64,000 nt of DNA, from assembly GCF_026914265.1 (NCBI RefSeq), contig NC_069134.1:16027205-16091204 (forward strand), in the 5' to 3' direction. Position numbers and translations under genes: made by a program. This document shows, in pieces, positions 23,188 to 33,978 of this stretch (position 1 is the stretch's first letter; each line of letters starts with the position of its first letter). Under the pieces are notes generated by a model that did not search any database, was not told the origin of the DNA, and was given only the letters and a program-made list of their open reading frames with translations. Origin of the DNA: Mya arenaria. Taxonomy: Eukaryota; Mollusca; Bivalvia; Myida; Myidae.

Positions 23188-24045
23188 CCGAGTTTTCTGT
23201 GTTTAAATTACGAGGAAATACAGACTCCCTCGTGGCCTGTATGTTTTCGCCTAGTTCATTTTTTTCCGGTTTAAGTTCCCGACTTGCGCCCTCAAGCTCG
23301 TTTATTCTCAACTCCTGCACCCTTACTGTCGTCTGTAACCCCTCAATGTGATTGTTTTGACGCACAACGGTATCTTGGAGTTCTTCAATAATCTTTCTCT
23401 GGTTTTCAACAACAACTTCAATGTCACGCTGTCGCAGGGCAGTTCTCTGACCTTCATTTTCCTTCTGTAGGTTAATTTCTGAAACATATTGTAAGTTACT
23501 AATATCATCATATGTAAGGCACGAAAGTTGATGGTGTACAATGTGTGTGTAAGTTCGAGTGAAAGGAAGAGGAGTTATGAACACGAACAAAGTTGATGGA
23601 TGTTAGTCTTGGTGAAGTGTCTTAACGGCTCATGGATGTATGGATATAAACCCTAAACATAAGATATTGTCCTAGAAGCAACGTGGCAGGTAAATAAACT
23701 CATGTTTGTCATCTCAATGTGGTTGTTATTTTAGGTATGGAAATGTCATTAGTATCTTATCTTTGACGATACATGTGACAATTTGGCTTGACCAGGCGCT
23801 CTGCACGTCAGCTCGGTATGGTATCTTAACTTGTTCATCATTAGAAGAGTAATGATGGGGTCACTTATACGATGGCGGCTCTTTGTGAGAAAATATAATT
23901 ATACCAAAATATCTATTCAAACTCTAACGATACCTCTCGTAAGAACTTCGTTAAGTTGTTTTTCAATCAGATCAAGTCTCATCTCAATAGTCCTGGCCTG
24001 CGCCGCAACACATATGGTGATTAACAACGAAATAAAAAACAACAT
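23188..24045 (-). pseudogene. C1q-type gene 2, signal-peptide and coiled-coil exons only
   Basis: Exon 1 (24045-23934) encodes a signal peptide MLFFISLLITICVAAQA followed by the heptad stretch IEMRLDLIEKQLNEVLTR and a donor GAG|GTATCG. Exon 2 (23478-23188) opens after ATGTTTCAG and encodes 97 residues of coiled coil, including IIEELQDTVVRQNNHIEGL, ending at TCGG|GTATTT. Both exons are phase 1, exactly as in gene 1, and exon 1 is clearly related to VETRLEILEKQMKEVLER there. A C1q exon would lie at lower coordinates, but none is recognisable down to 17 kb on this strand; a TIR element lies only 56 bp beyond exon 2. It is either a broken gene or one whose third exon is very distant, so the call is about structure, not activity. 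Confidence 0.7.
23479..23933 (-). other. intron 1 of C1q-type gene 2
   Basis: 455 bp bounded by GT and AG on the minus strand. No other element is recognised in it. Confidence 0.6.
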
Positions 24046-24214
24046 TGTGTTCTTTAATTTTCTTAAACTGTGTGGCATAAATTTGAAATCCACGTTCTAT
24101 ATATGACAAAGTTAGATAAAAGCACAAGATCCTAAGCGTGTCCGTAAGTAAAGACGAGGCATTAAGGAACAATGAGAATAACGGGGGCGAAACGCCATGT
24201 TGTTATAAAATACG

Positions 24215-24425
24215 CAACATACTCAGTGTCCATGTAGCACTTATTGGGCTGATACAAAACTATCCATGTAGCGAGAATTGGACCGATACCATAACATCAA
24301 TATTGCGAGTATTGAACCGATATAAAAATACCCATGTGTCAATTATAGGACCGATACGAACATATACATGTCGCGAACCAACGTGTGTTGCACAAACACA
24401 AAAATACTCATGTAGCGAAATAAAT
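24215..24425. repeat. degenerate tandem repeat, about 60-bp units
   Basis: Variants of CCATGTAGCGAGAATTGGAC and CCGATAC recur near 24229, 24264, 24330 and 24366, with heavy divergence. Confidence 0.5.
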
Positions 24426-25719
24426 AATTAGAAATTAAGTGACCATTAGCGTTGACGCTTATAAAATTTGTGGTCTTCAAAGACGATATTTGAGCAAATA
24501 CCAACATTTTTGCTGAAGGGTTATACCGATCGGTATCATAGTTTTGACTCTCATAATAAGTTGCCACAGTTTATACAAAAAGTGCATTTTACACAAACTT
24601 GAGCGAGTAGCTTTAATAGCTTATGCAATACAGTACAATTTCTTTAGATAAGACTTGTTCGTCTGCCGGTGATTTAAGTACAGAAACGACGAATCTGAGT
24701 TGTTTAGTTGATGTTACGTAAGTGAATGTTGGAATAAATGTTAGAACAGATACAGTTGTCGATTCTCAAAATGCTTTATACTCTAAGAATCGGTTACACT
24801 TCCTTTTTAGAACAAATTTCGGAAAATATCTAAAATTTTAACATGAATGGAGTTCTCCCTTAATCACACACGCATACAGAAACGTACGCTCTCGCGGACA
24901 CACACACATAACAAGTTTGATTTATACAATTGGCTTCAGACGTCCAAGATAAAAACCTAAAGATACTCAAGCCCAAGTTGTCAACCACCGCTCCTCTGCT
25001 ACTCCTTACTATACTACAAGTTGCATACTAGAACATATTCAATAACTACATAAGAAGTAACTTAATTTTAAGAGTAAAATTTGAGTGTTTTCATTCTTTT
25101 GTAAATGTCATTGGTAAATGAATTGAATCACTAATACATGTCTAAGACTCAGTTTGAGAACTTATAAAATCAGCCAAAATCTTCTGGGACGTTCAACAGT
25201 CCACTGAAGTATGACAGTACTATACACCGGTGCTCGTTAGAGAACTAGAGTATATCCACAACAAAACAAGACCAAAACACTCCCTGAGTCTGACGACGAT
25301 GGACTAATTTCAAACATGGATAAAAGCCAAAGGACCTGGAAGCCATACAGTCGCTTCTTCCCTGCTCCTTTCAATAGTTAAAGTTGTCAAGCAGACCCAA
25401 CATTCCCAGTATTAACATACAAGCAAGACAATGACAAATATTTGGGTCTCTCAATTGTTAATGTTTATCACTTACATGCTAGTTTGGGACATTTCGAGAT
25501 ACTGGAGTACATTCATACTTATCATAGATTTAAATCGTACAAACCTGTGAAATATCTGAGTAGCAAGACGTGATGTTAACATTAAGGCTAACACATTTAC
25601 AGAAGTTAGAATACAGCCTATATTTTCATTGACTGAAATTGCAGATAGGCAATCATTAAGAACTGGGTTTGATTAGTAAGAATTTCAACTTTCGCGGGTG
25701 TTTAAAATTTCCGTCACAC
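24426..25719. other. intergenic, no gene seen
   Basis: No splice-bounded exon, RNA gene or repeat could be supported. Confidence 0.45.
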
Positions 25720-26570
25720 TAGGGCCGCGTTCCCACGGCGTCCAAGAAAAATCTAGAACGGCGATCTTCGCGGTGAAATAGCAAGCATCGCCTCGGCACC
25801 GCAGTTGCATCGCCAGTTAACGCGGTGGGATCGCATATAACGCTGAGTGAAGGCGCGCACGTTGAGCATGCCCAAACAAACGCTGACGATTGGCGTTCTG
25901 ATAACAGCGCAGTGGCATCGCCGTGAGGTCGCCATAGCAGCGCTGTCAGGTCTCCTACAAAGCCACAAGGTCGCCGCAGGTGCTCAGAGGTTGCAGTGCG
26001 AGCGCAATGGTAATCGGTGGCGCTTGCACGGCGATTCTATGGCATTGTCAGAGATGACACTGCGTGTCCATCGCGCGTCTATGGCTGTTAGAAACAGTTT
26101 ACTTTTCTAACTGCTCTCTTACAACGATTATACTGAGCCGCCATGGCGATCATTGCACCCCGAATGTGCTGCTTCCGCGTCAATTGGCATTTGCATGACA
26201 ATAAACAAACCAAACAAAATAGTATAAAGGAATGATATATTCAAATAAACATTCATTTCACCCTGACTGATGTGCAACATGGTGATGGACTTGCTTCTGT
26301 TGGCTGTGGGCATTTATCTTTCCCTGTCTTCATCACCTTTTCTGATGGAGGTATCGTTTGTGTAGAAAGTGCAAAACAACACGCGATCAGCGCAGTTTGA
26401 GCGCCATGAAAGCGCAGTACACATGCAGTGCGCGCACTGTGACAATGAGATGCTTGCTGTGGAAGTGCCGTGAGAGCGCCACGAGGTCGCAGACAATCGC
26501 AGACTAAAACTCTGCTGGAACACGGTAAAACGCCAAGGTCGCCATGAGAATGCTGTGACATCGCCATTTT
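25720..26570. repeat. GC-richer degenerate repeat tract with CGCC/GCGA motifs
   Basis: Variants of GGTCGCCATAG, GTGGCATCGCCGTGAG and GCGCCATGA recur on both strands at irregular 20-40-bp spacing, in contrast to the AT-rich flanks. Opposing open frames in it look like composition effects. Between about 26150 and 26330 the pattern is interrupted by ordinary AT-rich sequence. Confidence 0.5.
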
Positions 26571-27491
26571 CATAAAAATTATCTTTTTTCCTACAATATT
26601 ACGGCGCACTGGGATTATCGATAAATTCTCAACTTAAAAGAACGATTGGAGCGCTTTGCTTCTGTTACTCGAAGTTCAACCATAACTATAACTTTCTTTG
26701 CTATATAAAACAACAGAACAAAAAACTTGTCAAAATTTAATTTTGTTTTATTTACATTTAAAGTTTGGATTTAATGGCGAGGCTCCATGTTATTTACACA
26801 AGCACGAATTCACAAGCATGAACAGCGAACGAAACAATCTGGTCATAATAATCTAGACATTAGGTAGTCCATCTTCATTAATATATTTCAAAAACGTGAC
26901 TTTCCTTACAAGCGCTTTAAGGCTCAGACCTCCATAGCACTGCCACCAAAAGGCACTATTGGGAATTCCCAGGTTTGCGTCGTGCGATCGGGCGTAGCAA
27001 AAGGCATGCCTTATAATTAAAGAACCGACGACCCACACGCGCGTCGTTATGTCCAAATAATCAGAACAATAATATGAAATATGATGTGATGAACCAAACC
27101 TAAAGTAAATTTGGAACCAAATGTATAGTTTCATGCCGAACGTAACGTTTGTAGGCGTCTGACGTCCACCTACCGACCCCTTTTATCTGTTACGTGGTGC
27201 AACCCACCATAGTGGCGGTTGTGGCTGCCCCAATGCGAAATGAATGTGTGTTGTACTTTGCAAATTTGAGGCTCATAACAGATAAACATTTTTTTAATAC
27301 AGAAGAAAACTGTGTGCGTGTAAGAGGAGTACCATCCATATGACACAGCAACGGGCCGTTAATCTTTGGCCTGCGTGCCAGAAAAAAAACATTTATATAA
27401 TTTTATGCCGACATAAAATGTTTTATGGATCTGCGGGTTGAACTGAATCACCCCTTGCTAAATGTGCGGGTTTAACCGGTTACATCTAAAG
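26571..27491. other. intergenic, no gene seen
   Basis: Nothing recognisable. A 24-bp stretch near 27163 (CGTCCACCTACCGACC) loosely resembles sequence near 36762 upstream of element C; this may be a terminal-repeat relic. Confidence 0.35.
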
Positions 27492-27589
27492 CGTGGCTTA
27501 TCAGCGTTCCACGCCGTAACCAGTGGTCACGTGGTGTGTGCTTGGCTTATCAGCGTTCGAAGCCGTGACCAGTGGTCACGTGGTGGGTG
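27492..27589 (+). repeat. 49-bp tandem duplication
   Basis: Two copies share TGGCTTATCAGCGTTC and ACCAGTGGTCACGTGGTG, differing at a few sites. CCAGTGGTCACGTGG contains a near-palindromic CACGTG E-box core. Confidence 0.9.
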
Positions 27590-28014
27590 TCAGCCTATCG
27601 CTAGCCTCCCGCGTCAGCCATTCTAGAAAAATCTTCTGAGATACGTGCTTGCATATTTTGAGCAAAATATTTTGCATAATTTTACCTATATATTGTGTGC
27701 GAAGGTATATACTTTACGCATTATTAATAGGAATTGCTTCGTCCTATTTCTGGATTAAAAATATAGTGGTGGCAACCTTCCGATGCCTTTTAACTTTGTG
27801 AAACATTGTACGGTTTGCGCTATTTAGAAAACGGATTACTCAGTCTGTGGATGTAAGTGTCTTTGACCTACATGTGTGTCGTAAGGACATAAGCGATTTA
27901 AAATGGCTGCGCCTATGAAAGTGCATTTTTTGACATTCTTTTGTATCTCGACTTCGAACTTTCATTCGAGAGGAGGATTCGCTTAATTTTCAACAATGTT
28001 TACACGGACGGTCC

Positions 28015-28480
28015 ATGATACAGTACTCTGGCTTTCCTGGGGCCTCTGCAGCGGTTCTCAAAACAAAAATTGGAACAGTGGCCGACTTTTTTCCGGATGT
28101 TCTCATATTACTGATTGGCACTAATGACGTATATAACTCAAATCAAATTTGTGATATAGTTGACAGTGCACTTTATATTTTGAACATTACACAGGTCATA
28201 GTATGCCAAGTGTTACATCGATGTCCAGCATCTGTGCAAATCCGTTACCCAGTTGACATTGAGTGGTTCAATGATCGAGTGGATGCTTTGAACATACAAC
28301 TTCACATCAATCTGCATTCCCGTTTTCCTGGTCGTGCATATCAAGGGATTTTGGTCGGCAGAGGCAAAGGCAAAACACTTCAGTTCGGATGGTTGCCACC
28401 TTTCCAAAGACGGGCAGTTCAAACTTTTGTCAAATCTTCGGGCAGCCATAGTTGCAGCCTTCCGTACCACAGTCAAGTGA
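28015..28480 (+). pseudogene. SGNH-hydrolase-like relic of a DIRS/Ngaro element
   Basis: The first frame reads GFPGASAAVLKTKIGTVADF and PDVLILLIGTNDVYNS, matching the SGNH block with its G-N-D signature. Near 28360-28380 the frame shifts by one: the second frame continues with HFSSDGCHLSKDGQFKLLSN, whose D-x-x-H is the block V catalytic pair, and closes LRAAIVAAFRTTVK before TGA at 28478-28480. No block I serine was recognised upstream. The domain is similar in kind to the tail of element A. It may be the 3' end of a retroelement; host GDSL esterase is the alternative. Confidence 0.6.
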
Positions 28481-28759
28481 TACGCAAGTTACGTTTTTAT
28501 GTTTCAATAATTAGCTTGGTACATTACGCAAAAGTTTGGAATAGTTTTGCATTTTTTTTTAATTTATGAAGAATATTGAACTTCGTCAATGATATTCCAT
28601 TACGATAAGCTTTATGCTTGATATTTCAGTTTGATTAGTTGAAAATACATATTACAGTTTTATTAATTGTATAATATTGTTTGTTAACACAGTGCGGCAT
28701 GATTTCACTGTTTTCAGTGGGGTATGCACATGTTCTTGTCTGTGTGGTGCATAAGGTGT
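28481..28759. other. spacer, no gene seen
   Basis: AT-rich spacer between the SGNH relic and the tandem array. Confidence 0.4.
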
Positions 28760-29390
28760 CCATAGTTGGCTTTGGAATGTGACCACGGTGTGGTCATTGT
28801 TATTTTTTGAAGTCTTCACATTTTAGACCTTGTGCGGTGCACAATGCGACCACGATGTGGCGCGGGTCAACCTTATTTAGTGCGGTGCACTTTTTTGACC
28901 TTGTGAGGTGCACATTGCGACTACGGTGTGGCGCGTGTCAACTTTTTTTTTTAGTGCGGTGCACAATTTTGACCTTGTGCGCTGCACATTGCGACCACGG
29001 TGTGGCGCGGGTCAACCTTATTTAGTGCGGTGCACATTTTTGACCTTGTGCGGTGCACATTGCGACCACGGTGTGGCGCGGGTCAACTTTTTATCTAGTG
29101 CATCGTGCACATTTTTTGGTCTTGTGCGGTGCACATTGCGACCACGGTGTGGTGCGGGTCAACTTTTTTTATTTTGTGCGGTGCACATTTTTTGACCTTG
29201 TGCGGTGCACATTGCGACCACGGTGTGGCGCGGGTCAACATTTTATTTAGTGCATTGTACACATCTTTTGACTTTGTGCGGTGCACATTGCGACCACGTT
29301 GTGGCGCGGGTCAACCTTGTTTGGTGCAGCATGACATTTTTTCTGTTGCTTTGTGCGGTGCATAATGCAACCACATTTTCTTTTCTATAG
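28760..29390 (+). repeat. tandem array, about nine units of 70-77 bp
   Basis: Each unit contains TGTGCGGTGCACATTGCGAC, CACGGTGTGGCGCGGGTCAA and a T-rich spacer of variable length. Outer units are most diverged (28786 and 29366). Open frames rich in LVRCTLRPRCGAGQ are translations of the repeat. It directly precedes the gag region of element B. Confidence 0.9.
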
Positions 29391-29622
29391 GTTTTGATAT
29401 TTTTTAGATGCGGCGTTAAAAACGTAAGGCTGCCACAGTATCTAGTTGTCCTTGCTGCCCCGACACAGACACTAACAAAGAAGCACCAATTCCACTACAT
29501 GGAACAAGTCGAGACAACTCTCTGCAGGTCGAAATAAGAAGGTTGCAACTGAGAGGCGGACTGGACGGCCTGGAAGTAAGAAAACGGCCAGCGCCACAGC
29601 ATTTCCGGATACCTCTCCAAAC

Positions 29623-30018
29623 GTGTCAAAACGAACTAGGCTTTTGCTGTCACATGACAATTCGGATTGCGAGGCGGAAGCGGAAGCCCCGGTTCTGGCA
29701 AATCCGTCTGTATCTTCTACATCGATGAACAATCATCACTTCATATCATTATCTCATGAAGATTCCGAAAGTGAAGCTGAGATAGTCATCCCAGCCCCTC
29801 CGAACCCTAACAGTTCACGTCTGAGAACATCAACCATCCACACAATGTCTATCCCTCCTGGAGATGTTAAGACTGTTCATATTTTTGGAAGCGACACTTC
29901 AGACTCAGATGAGTCTGTGGAAGACACAGACTACCCTTCTCGCCAACACTCGGAGGTAAATGTCACACCAATTCAAGATTCTGAGCCTATTAGCTTCCCT
30001 ATCCTGTCGCAAAAATGA
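29623..30018 (+). pseudogene. element B acidic N-terminal protein
   Basis: 131 residues rich in Ser, Asp and Glu (HEDSESEAEIVIP, SDTSDSDESVEDTDYPSRQ), probably disordered. It ends at a stop overlapping the start of the gag core frame, so the two are in different frames. No enzymatic motif. Confidence 0.5.
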
Positions 30019-30640
30019 AGTCGGTCCAAAAAGCTATCTGGGCACATAAATATATCGACATAGCTTCGCTTCTGCCGGCATCAATCAATCAACACCAATC
30101 TCCAACATTTTCTTTACATGTGGACAATCAATCCAATATATCTATCTCACCATCACACAAAGCTAAGAAAATTACTACCATTGAGTCATGGACATCGGCT
30201 TTTATTCGGTTTATCGCCGTCTACTCACACAGATATCCACTTGAAACTTCCCAGCTCATGAAGTATATGGAGATAGTTCGGGATATCGCTTCACGGCGCC
30301 CAGGTCTTTCATTTGCTTTCTACGACACCCAGTTTCGTATGGCCCGAGCATCTGCACCTTTGCCATGGGACAGGTTACACACAGAATTTTGGTTAATGGC
30401 GTGTACCTCTTTCAACACAGTATCTGCACACACACACACACACACAGCCATTTCGTCCCTTTCGTCCTGGAAAGTCAACTTCATTCAAAGTCAGACAATT
30501 CCTCGAGAACACATACTGGAATCACAACAAGCGCACTGGATGCCATAGTCCCAAATGTTCCCAGCCCCACGTGTGTGGGTTTTGCAGAGGACAACATACA
30601 GCATTCCATTGCACATACTCAAATAAACAATTCACTGCCC
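30015..30640 (+). pseudogene. element B gag core and zinc knuckle
   Basis: The frame opens with MKSVQKAIWAHKYIDIASLL and continues with IESWTSAFIRFIAVY and LMKYMEIVRDIASRRPGLSF, a conserved block in the gag-like proteins of animal DIRS elements. After a frame change in the CACACA tract near 30430, another frame carries GCHSPKCSQPHVCGFCRG with a following H and C, the expected Cys/His knuckle. A CA microsatellite (30428-30447) probably caused the shift. Confidence 0.65.
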
Positions 30641-30699
30641 AGGCCGCTCAAAACTCATCCACGCCCAAATCATCCCAAGCCAAGTCTTTCAAACCGAGT

Positions 30700-31284
30700 G
30701 GTCACTCCAGGTAATATTGCCAATATGACCCCTTTTCTATTCGGGTACCCTTTAGCCCAGTATATCATCCATGGGTTTACAAATGGTTTCAAATTGGGTT
30801 ATATAGGTCCTCGAAATAACACTAAAATCTTGTATCCAAGACCCTTCTATGGTTGCTCGTAAGCTTCAGAAGGAGTTAGATGTTGGTCGCATTAAAGGTC
30901 CTTTTACAATTAAACCCTTTCCCCAATTGCATATTAGTCCTATAGGCTTAGTTCCAAAGAAAGAACCAAACCAGTTTAGGTTAATTCATCACTTAAGTTA
31001 CCCCAAAGGTAACTCAGTAAATTCCTTTATTAAAAAAAATCTGGCTTCAGTCTCTTATGCAACCTTCGATGATGCTGTACAAAAAGTAGTTATGTTAGGC
31101 CGGGGTTCTTTGCTTAGTTAAACAGACATTGACTCTGCTTTTCGCATCATTCCAGTACACCCTGAAGACCATGATTTGCTCGGTTTCAAGTTTCGAGACA
31201 AATTCTACTTTGATACTTGCTTGCCCATGGGATGATCTTCAGCTCCCGCCATATTTGAGCGATTTAGCACTGCCCTATGTTGGC
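30700..31284 (+). pseudogene. element B reverse transcriptase, N-terminal half
   Basis: Blocks: YIIHGFTNGFKLGYIGPRN, ELDVGRIKGPFTIKPFPQLH, ISPIGLVPKKEPNQFRLIHH and, in another frame after a TAG/TAA pair near 31119-31124, TDIDSAFRIIPVHPEDHDLL. A TGA replaces one codon inside LPMG*SSAPAIFERF. The first catalytic aspartate (TDID) is present. The domain is cut at about 31284 by a LINE. Confidence 0.75.
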
Positions 31285-32412
31285 ATGGTCCTCATAGATC
31301 TGCAGAAGGCTTTCGATACAGTAAATCACTCTATTTTATTGAATAAACTAAATGCGATGGGTCTCAATGAAATGTCCATTAACTGGTTTACCTTCTACTT
31401 GTCTGATAGAAGTCAGTTAGTTGAAATTTCTGGTAAATACTCCTCCTCAACAACTATTTCCTGTGGTGTGCCCCAAGGGTCAATTTTAGGGCCACTTGTT
31501 TTTCTTATCTATGTAAATGACATATCTGCTGTTGTCGAAAATAAGTTACTCCTTTATGTAGATGACTCAGCAATTCTTGTGTCAGGTAAAAGTAAAATGG
31601 AAATAAAAAACCTGTTAAGTAATGACCTGAATATTGTTAGTCAGTGGCTCATCTGTAATAAACTTTCCCTGCATCTTGGAAAGACAGAGTCTATTCTATT
31701 TGGGTCCCAAAAACGGTTGAAATCCCAGTCCAAACATGATATTCAATGTAATGGCCAACCTATTGAATCAACGACTTCAGTTAAATATCTTGGAGTAACC
31801 ATTGATCAACACTTGTCCTTTGAGTCTATGGCAAGGTCTATTATTAGAAAATCAAATGCAAGGCTAAAATTTCTATACCGTAAAAGTAAATTCCTCACCC
31901 TACATACAAAGAAACTTCTGGTTACCTCTCTTATACAATGTCACTTTGACTATGCATCATCTGCTTGGTATAACAGTTTGACACAAGATTTAAAGAATAA
32001 ATTGCAAGTCACACAAAATAAGATTTGTGTTGAACTTACAACCTAGGTCACATATTGGTAAAGAGCATTTTTCACGTTTACAATGGTTGCCAGATGTAGA
32101 ATGAATCAAATAACATTATGTCATGTATATAAAATCAACTTCAAACTTTCCCCTTTCTATTTAAGGGAACAGTTTACCCCCATCAATGAAGTTCATAAAT
32201 ATCCTACCAGGTTCAGAGTTAAGGTCGATGGTACAAATAATTTAATGTCGGAATGCAAGAGGTTTGCAATTCCTAAGGTCAAAGGCTTTGGTGGCAAATC
32301 TTTTGCTTTTAATGGTTGTAACCTTTGGAACAGTCTACCACAGGATGTGAGGGATGCCAAATCTATTATTTCCTTTAAAAGCAAGGTCAATGAACACTTT
32401 TTAAGTTCAGTT
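31285..32412 (+). pseudogene. LINE reverse transcriptase C-terminal two thirds
   Basis: RT blocks in order: DLQKAFDTVNH, CGVPQGSILGPLVFLIYVND, the catalytic LLLYVDDSAILV, LHLGKTESILFG and SVKYLGVTIDQHLSF. The first frame ends at TAG 32044-32046; the family continues in another frame (RSHIGKEHFSRLQWLPDV), then in a third frame (NQITLCHVYKINFKLSPFYL to HFLSSV, stop 32413-32415). Two frameshifts therefore inactivate it. The catalytic F/Y-x-DD is intact, so decay is modest. Confidence 0.8.
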
Positions 32413-32953
32413 TAATTACTGTATTTGCTCTCCTTTTAATGCAATTTTACTATAAGTTCATTTATTTCTTATATTTTTTTAAACTGTCATGCATAAAGAT
32501 AGATATTTAAATTACATAGTAAGTTTTACAGGTCAGTTTTTTCATGGCAATATTCATCTGTGATATCCATATATTTTTTATCTGATAAAGCTTTAGTTAA
32601 TATTGTTACTTAGTCACTCTATTTACAATGTTTTGTCAAAGCCGCATATTGTTCCATCATTTTAGCTATTTAATTTATTTATTTATGCAATTCAATGTCT
32701 TTCCTTGATAACCACACTGTGATAATTAAGTATATTTTGTTTTAAGTCTGCCTATGTCACACAAGACTATATTTTAAGGACCACAATGGAAATAAGAGTA
32801 TTATTTAAACTCTTTTTTGTGATATCCTTAACATGTAATGTTGATTGACATGGCTGTATTAACTTATACAGTTTGTTTAACACCTGTATGTCTTAATTTT
32901 AAAATTGCCATGTAAATTGTACATTTTATGTTGAAATAAATCTATCTATCTAC
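31285..32953 (+). mobile_element. 5'-truncated Jockey/CR1-like LINE inserted in element B
   Basis: It starts inside the RT domain (MVLIDLQKAFDTVNHSILLN), which is typical of 5' truncation, and ends with AATAAA and a TCTA tetranucleotide tail at about 32934-32953. Element B RT sequence resumes at once (CTTCAGTTCATTTCTGAAAAA). No clear target-site duplication was found. The 3' UTR (32416-32933) is AT-rich. Confidence 0.85.
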
Positions 32954-33165
32954 CCTTCAGTTCATTTCTGAAAAACACCTGGGCATCGATTGTATGGTTC
33001 ATATTCTGGATGATTTTCTCATTCTAGGTCCACCTAATTCCGCTCAATGTCAAACGAACTTGGATATTTTTTTACGTTTCTGTGCATACGTCGGGGTGCC
33101 TACCAAACCCGAAAAAACTGAAACTGCTCGGACAGTTAATCACATTCATGGGACTCGAATTAGGC
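32954..33165 (+). pseudogene. element B reverse transcriptase, remainder after the LINE
   Basis: It reads LQFISEKHLGIDCMVHILDD, FLILGPPNSAQCQTNLDIFL and CAYVGVPTKPEKTETARTVN. HILDD is the DIRS-type catalytic box. The match stops at about 33165 where minus-strand element C begins. Confidence 0.75.
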
Positions 33166-33586
33166 TAATTCTCCTTCGCGGAAGAACCCAAAGAAAGCCA
33201 AAGTGTATGCCGCTGTAAATAGGGCACTTTCGTATTTATTTATACACATGGAAGGGAGTTTTTCAACAATTAGGCATACTAATTGTGCCGTTATTGGAAG
33301 TCGCGTTGTATGTGCGCGTGTATTCCTTCCCATGCCTGTTATAATTTTAGTGATTATATAATTTTCAGTGGTACCCGCGAACCCAAAAAAGCATGCATTG
33401 GGCACCGATAGCACATTTATAGAGGCGAGCTGTATTGGCGGTTATGCAATTAAGTGACAAAGATGAGAAAAACAATACCAAATTGTCAACGGATGGAGGC
33501 CACAAATTTGGCAATTGATACGTAAGCCTAAAATTAGAGAACCGGTTTAAACCGACTTGATACGACTGTAATGTATTGCCGGACAT
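33160..33586 (-). pseudogene. element C tyrosine recombinase, truncated
   Basis: Two overlapping frames: SGNTLQSYQVGLNRFSNFRL and WPPSVDNLVLFFSSLSLN (33586-33365), then LPITAQLVCLIVEKLPSMC and FTAAYTLAFFGFFREGELA (33414-33160). They align with the element A recombinase (FTLAFFGFFRFGEIA). The box I arginine is present; the H-x-x-R and tyrosine part is missing because the element ends at the junction with element B. Confidence 0.75.
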
Positions 33587-33978
33587 AGAACAGCCAATTA
33601 GTCGTCAAGCCTCTTTCGTAGATCATGCTCTGAAAAAGTGGTGGAATTGGTGCCATTTCTGCCAAGTCGGATACCAGCTGGCGAAGGCGCACCCACTGCT
33701 TTCGTCAAATAGAATCAGCGATATTATTTAGTTTTGTTCGAATATGGACAGCCTTAAACAAAATACTATGGCGCATGCATCTTAACACAAAATGTCAGAG
33801 AATGTGCATAACGCGTTTGGATTTCGCAGACTGTTTATTGATTATGGCAACTAAAGTCTCGTTATCGATTCGTAAAATTATCTTTTTTTTTAGTTCCGGA
33901 CCCCAAAGATACAAGCTAAGCAGCACAGGGACCATTTCTAAAAACATTATGTCTTTCATGACTTCATGTTCGCTCCAG
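33587..33978 (-). pseudogene. element C RNase H C-terminal region, interrupted
   Basis: On the minus strand the sequence encodes IMFLEMVPVLLSLYLWG and RIDNETLVAIINKQSAKSKR, followed by stops before the linker to the recombinase. It aligns with the RNase H of element A. Confidence 0.6.

Larger units (their letters stand above)
29623..31284 (+). mobile_element. DIRS/Ngaro element B, 5' part (gag and RT N-terminal half)
   Basis: Order: an acidic Ser-rich leader (29623-30018), a gag core (30015-30548), a Cys/His motif, and RT (about 30700-31284). The element is split by a LINE at 31285 and resumes at 32954-33165. It has several frame breaks and at least two internal stops in RT. Its gag differs from those of elements A and C, so it represents a second DIRS lineage. 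Confidence 0.75.

Noticed and set aside
25753-26609. Opposing Arg/Cys/Ala-rich frames
   Set aside because: Composition effects of the GC-richer repeat tract; no family motif or splice support.
28807-29365. Cys/Arg-rich frames (LVRCTLRPRCGAG type)
   Set aside because: Products of the 70-77-bp tandem array.
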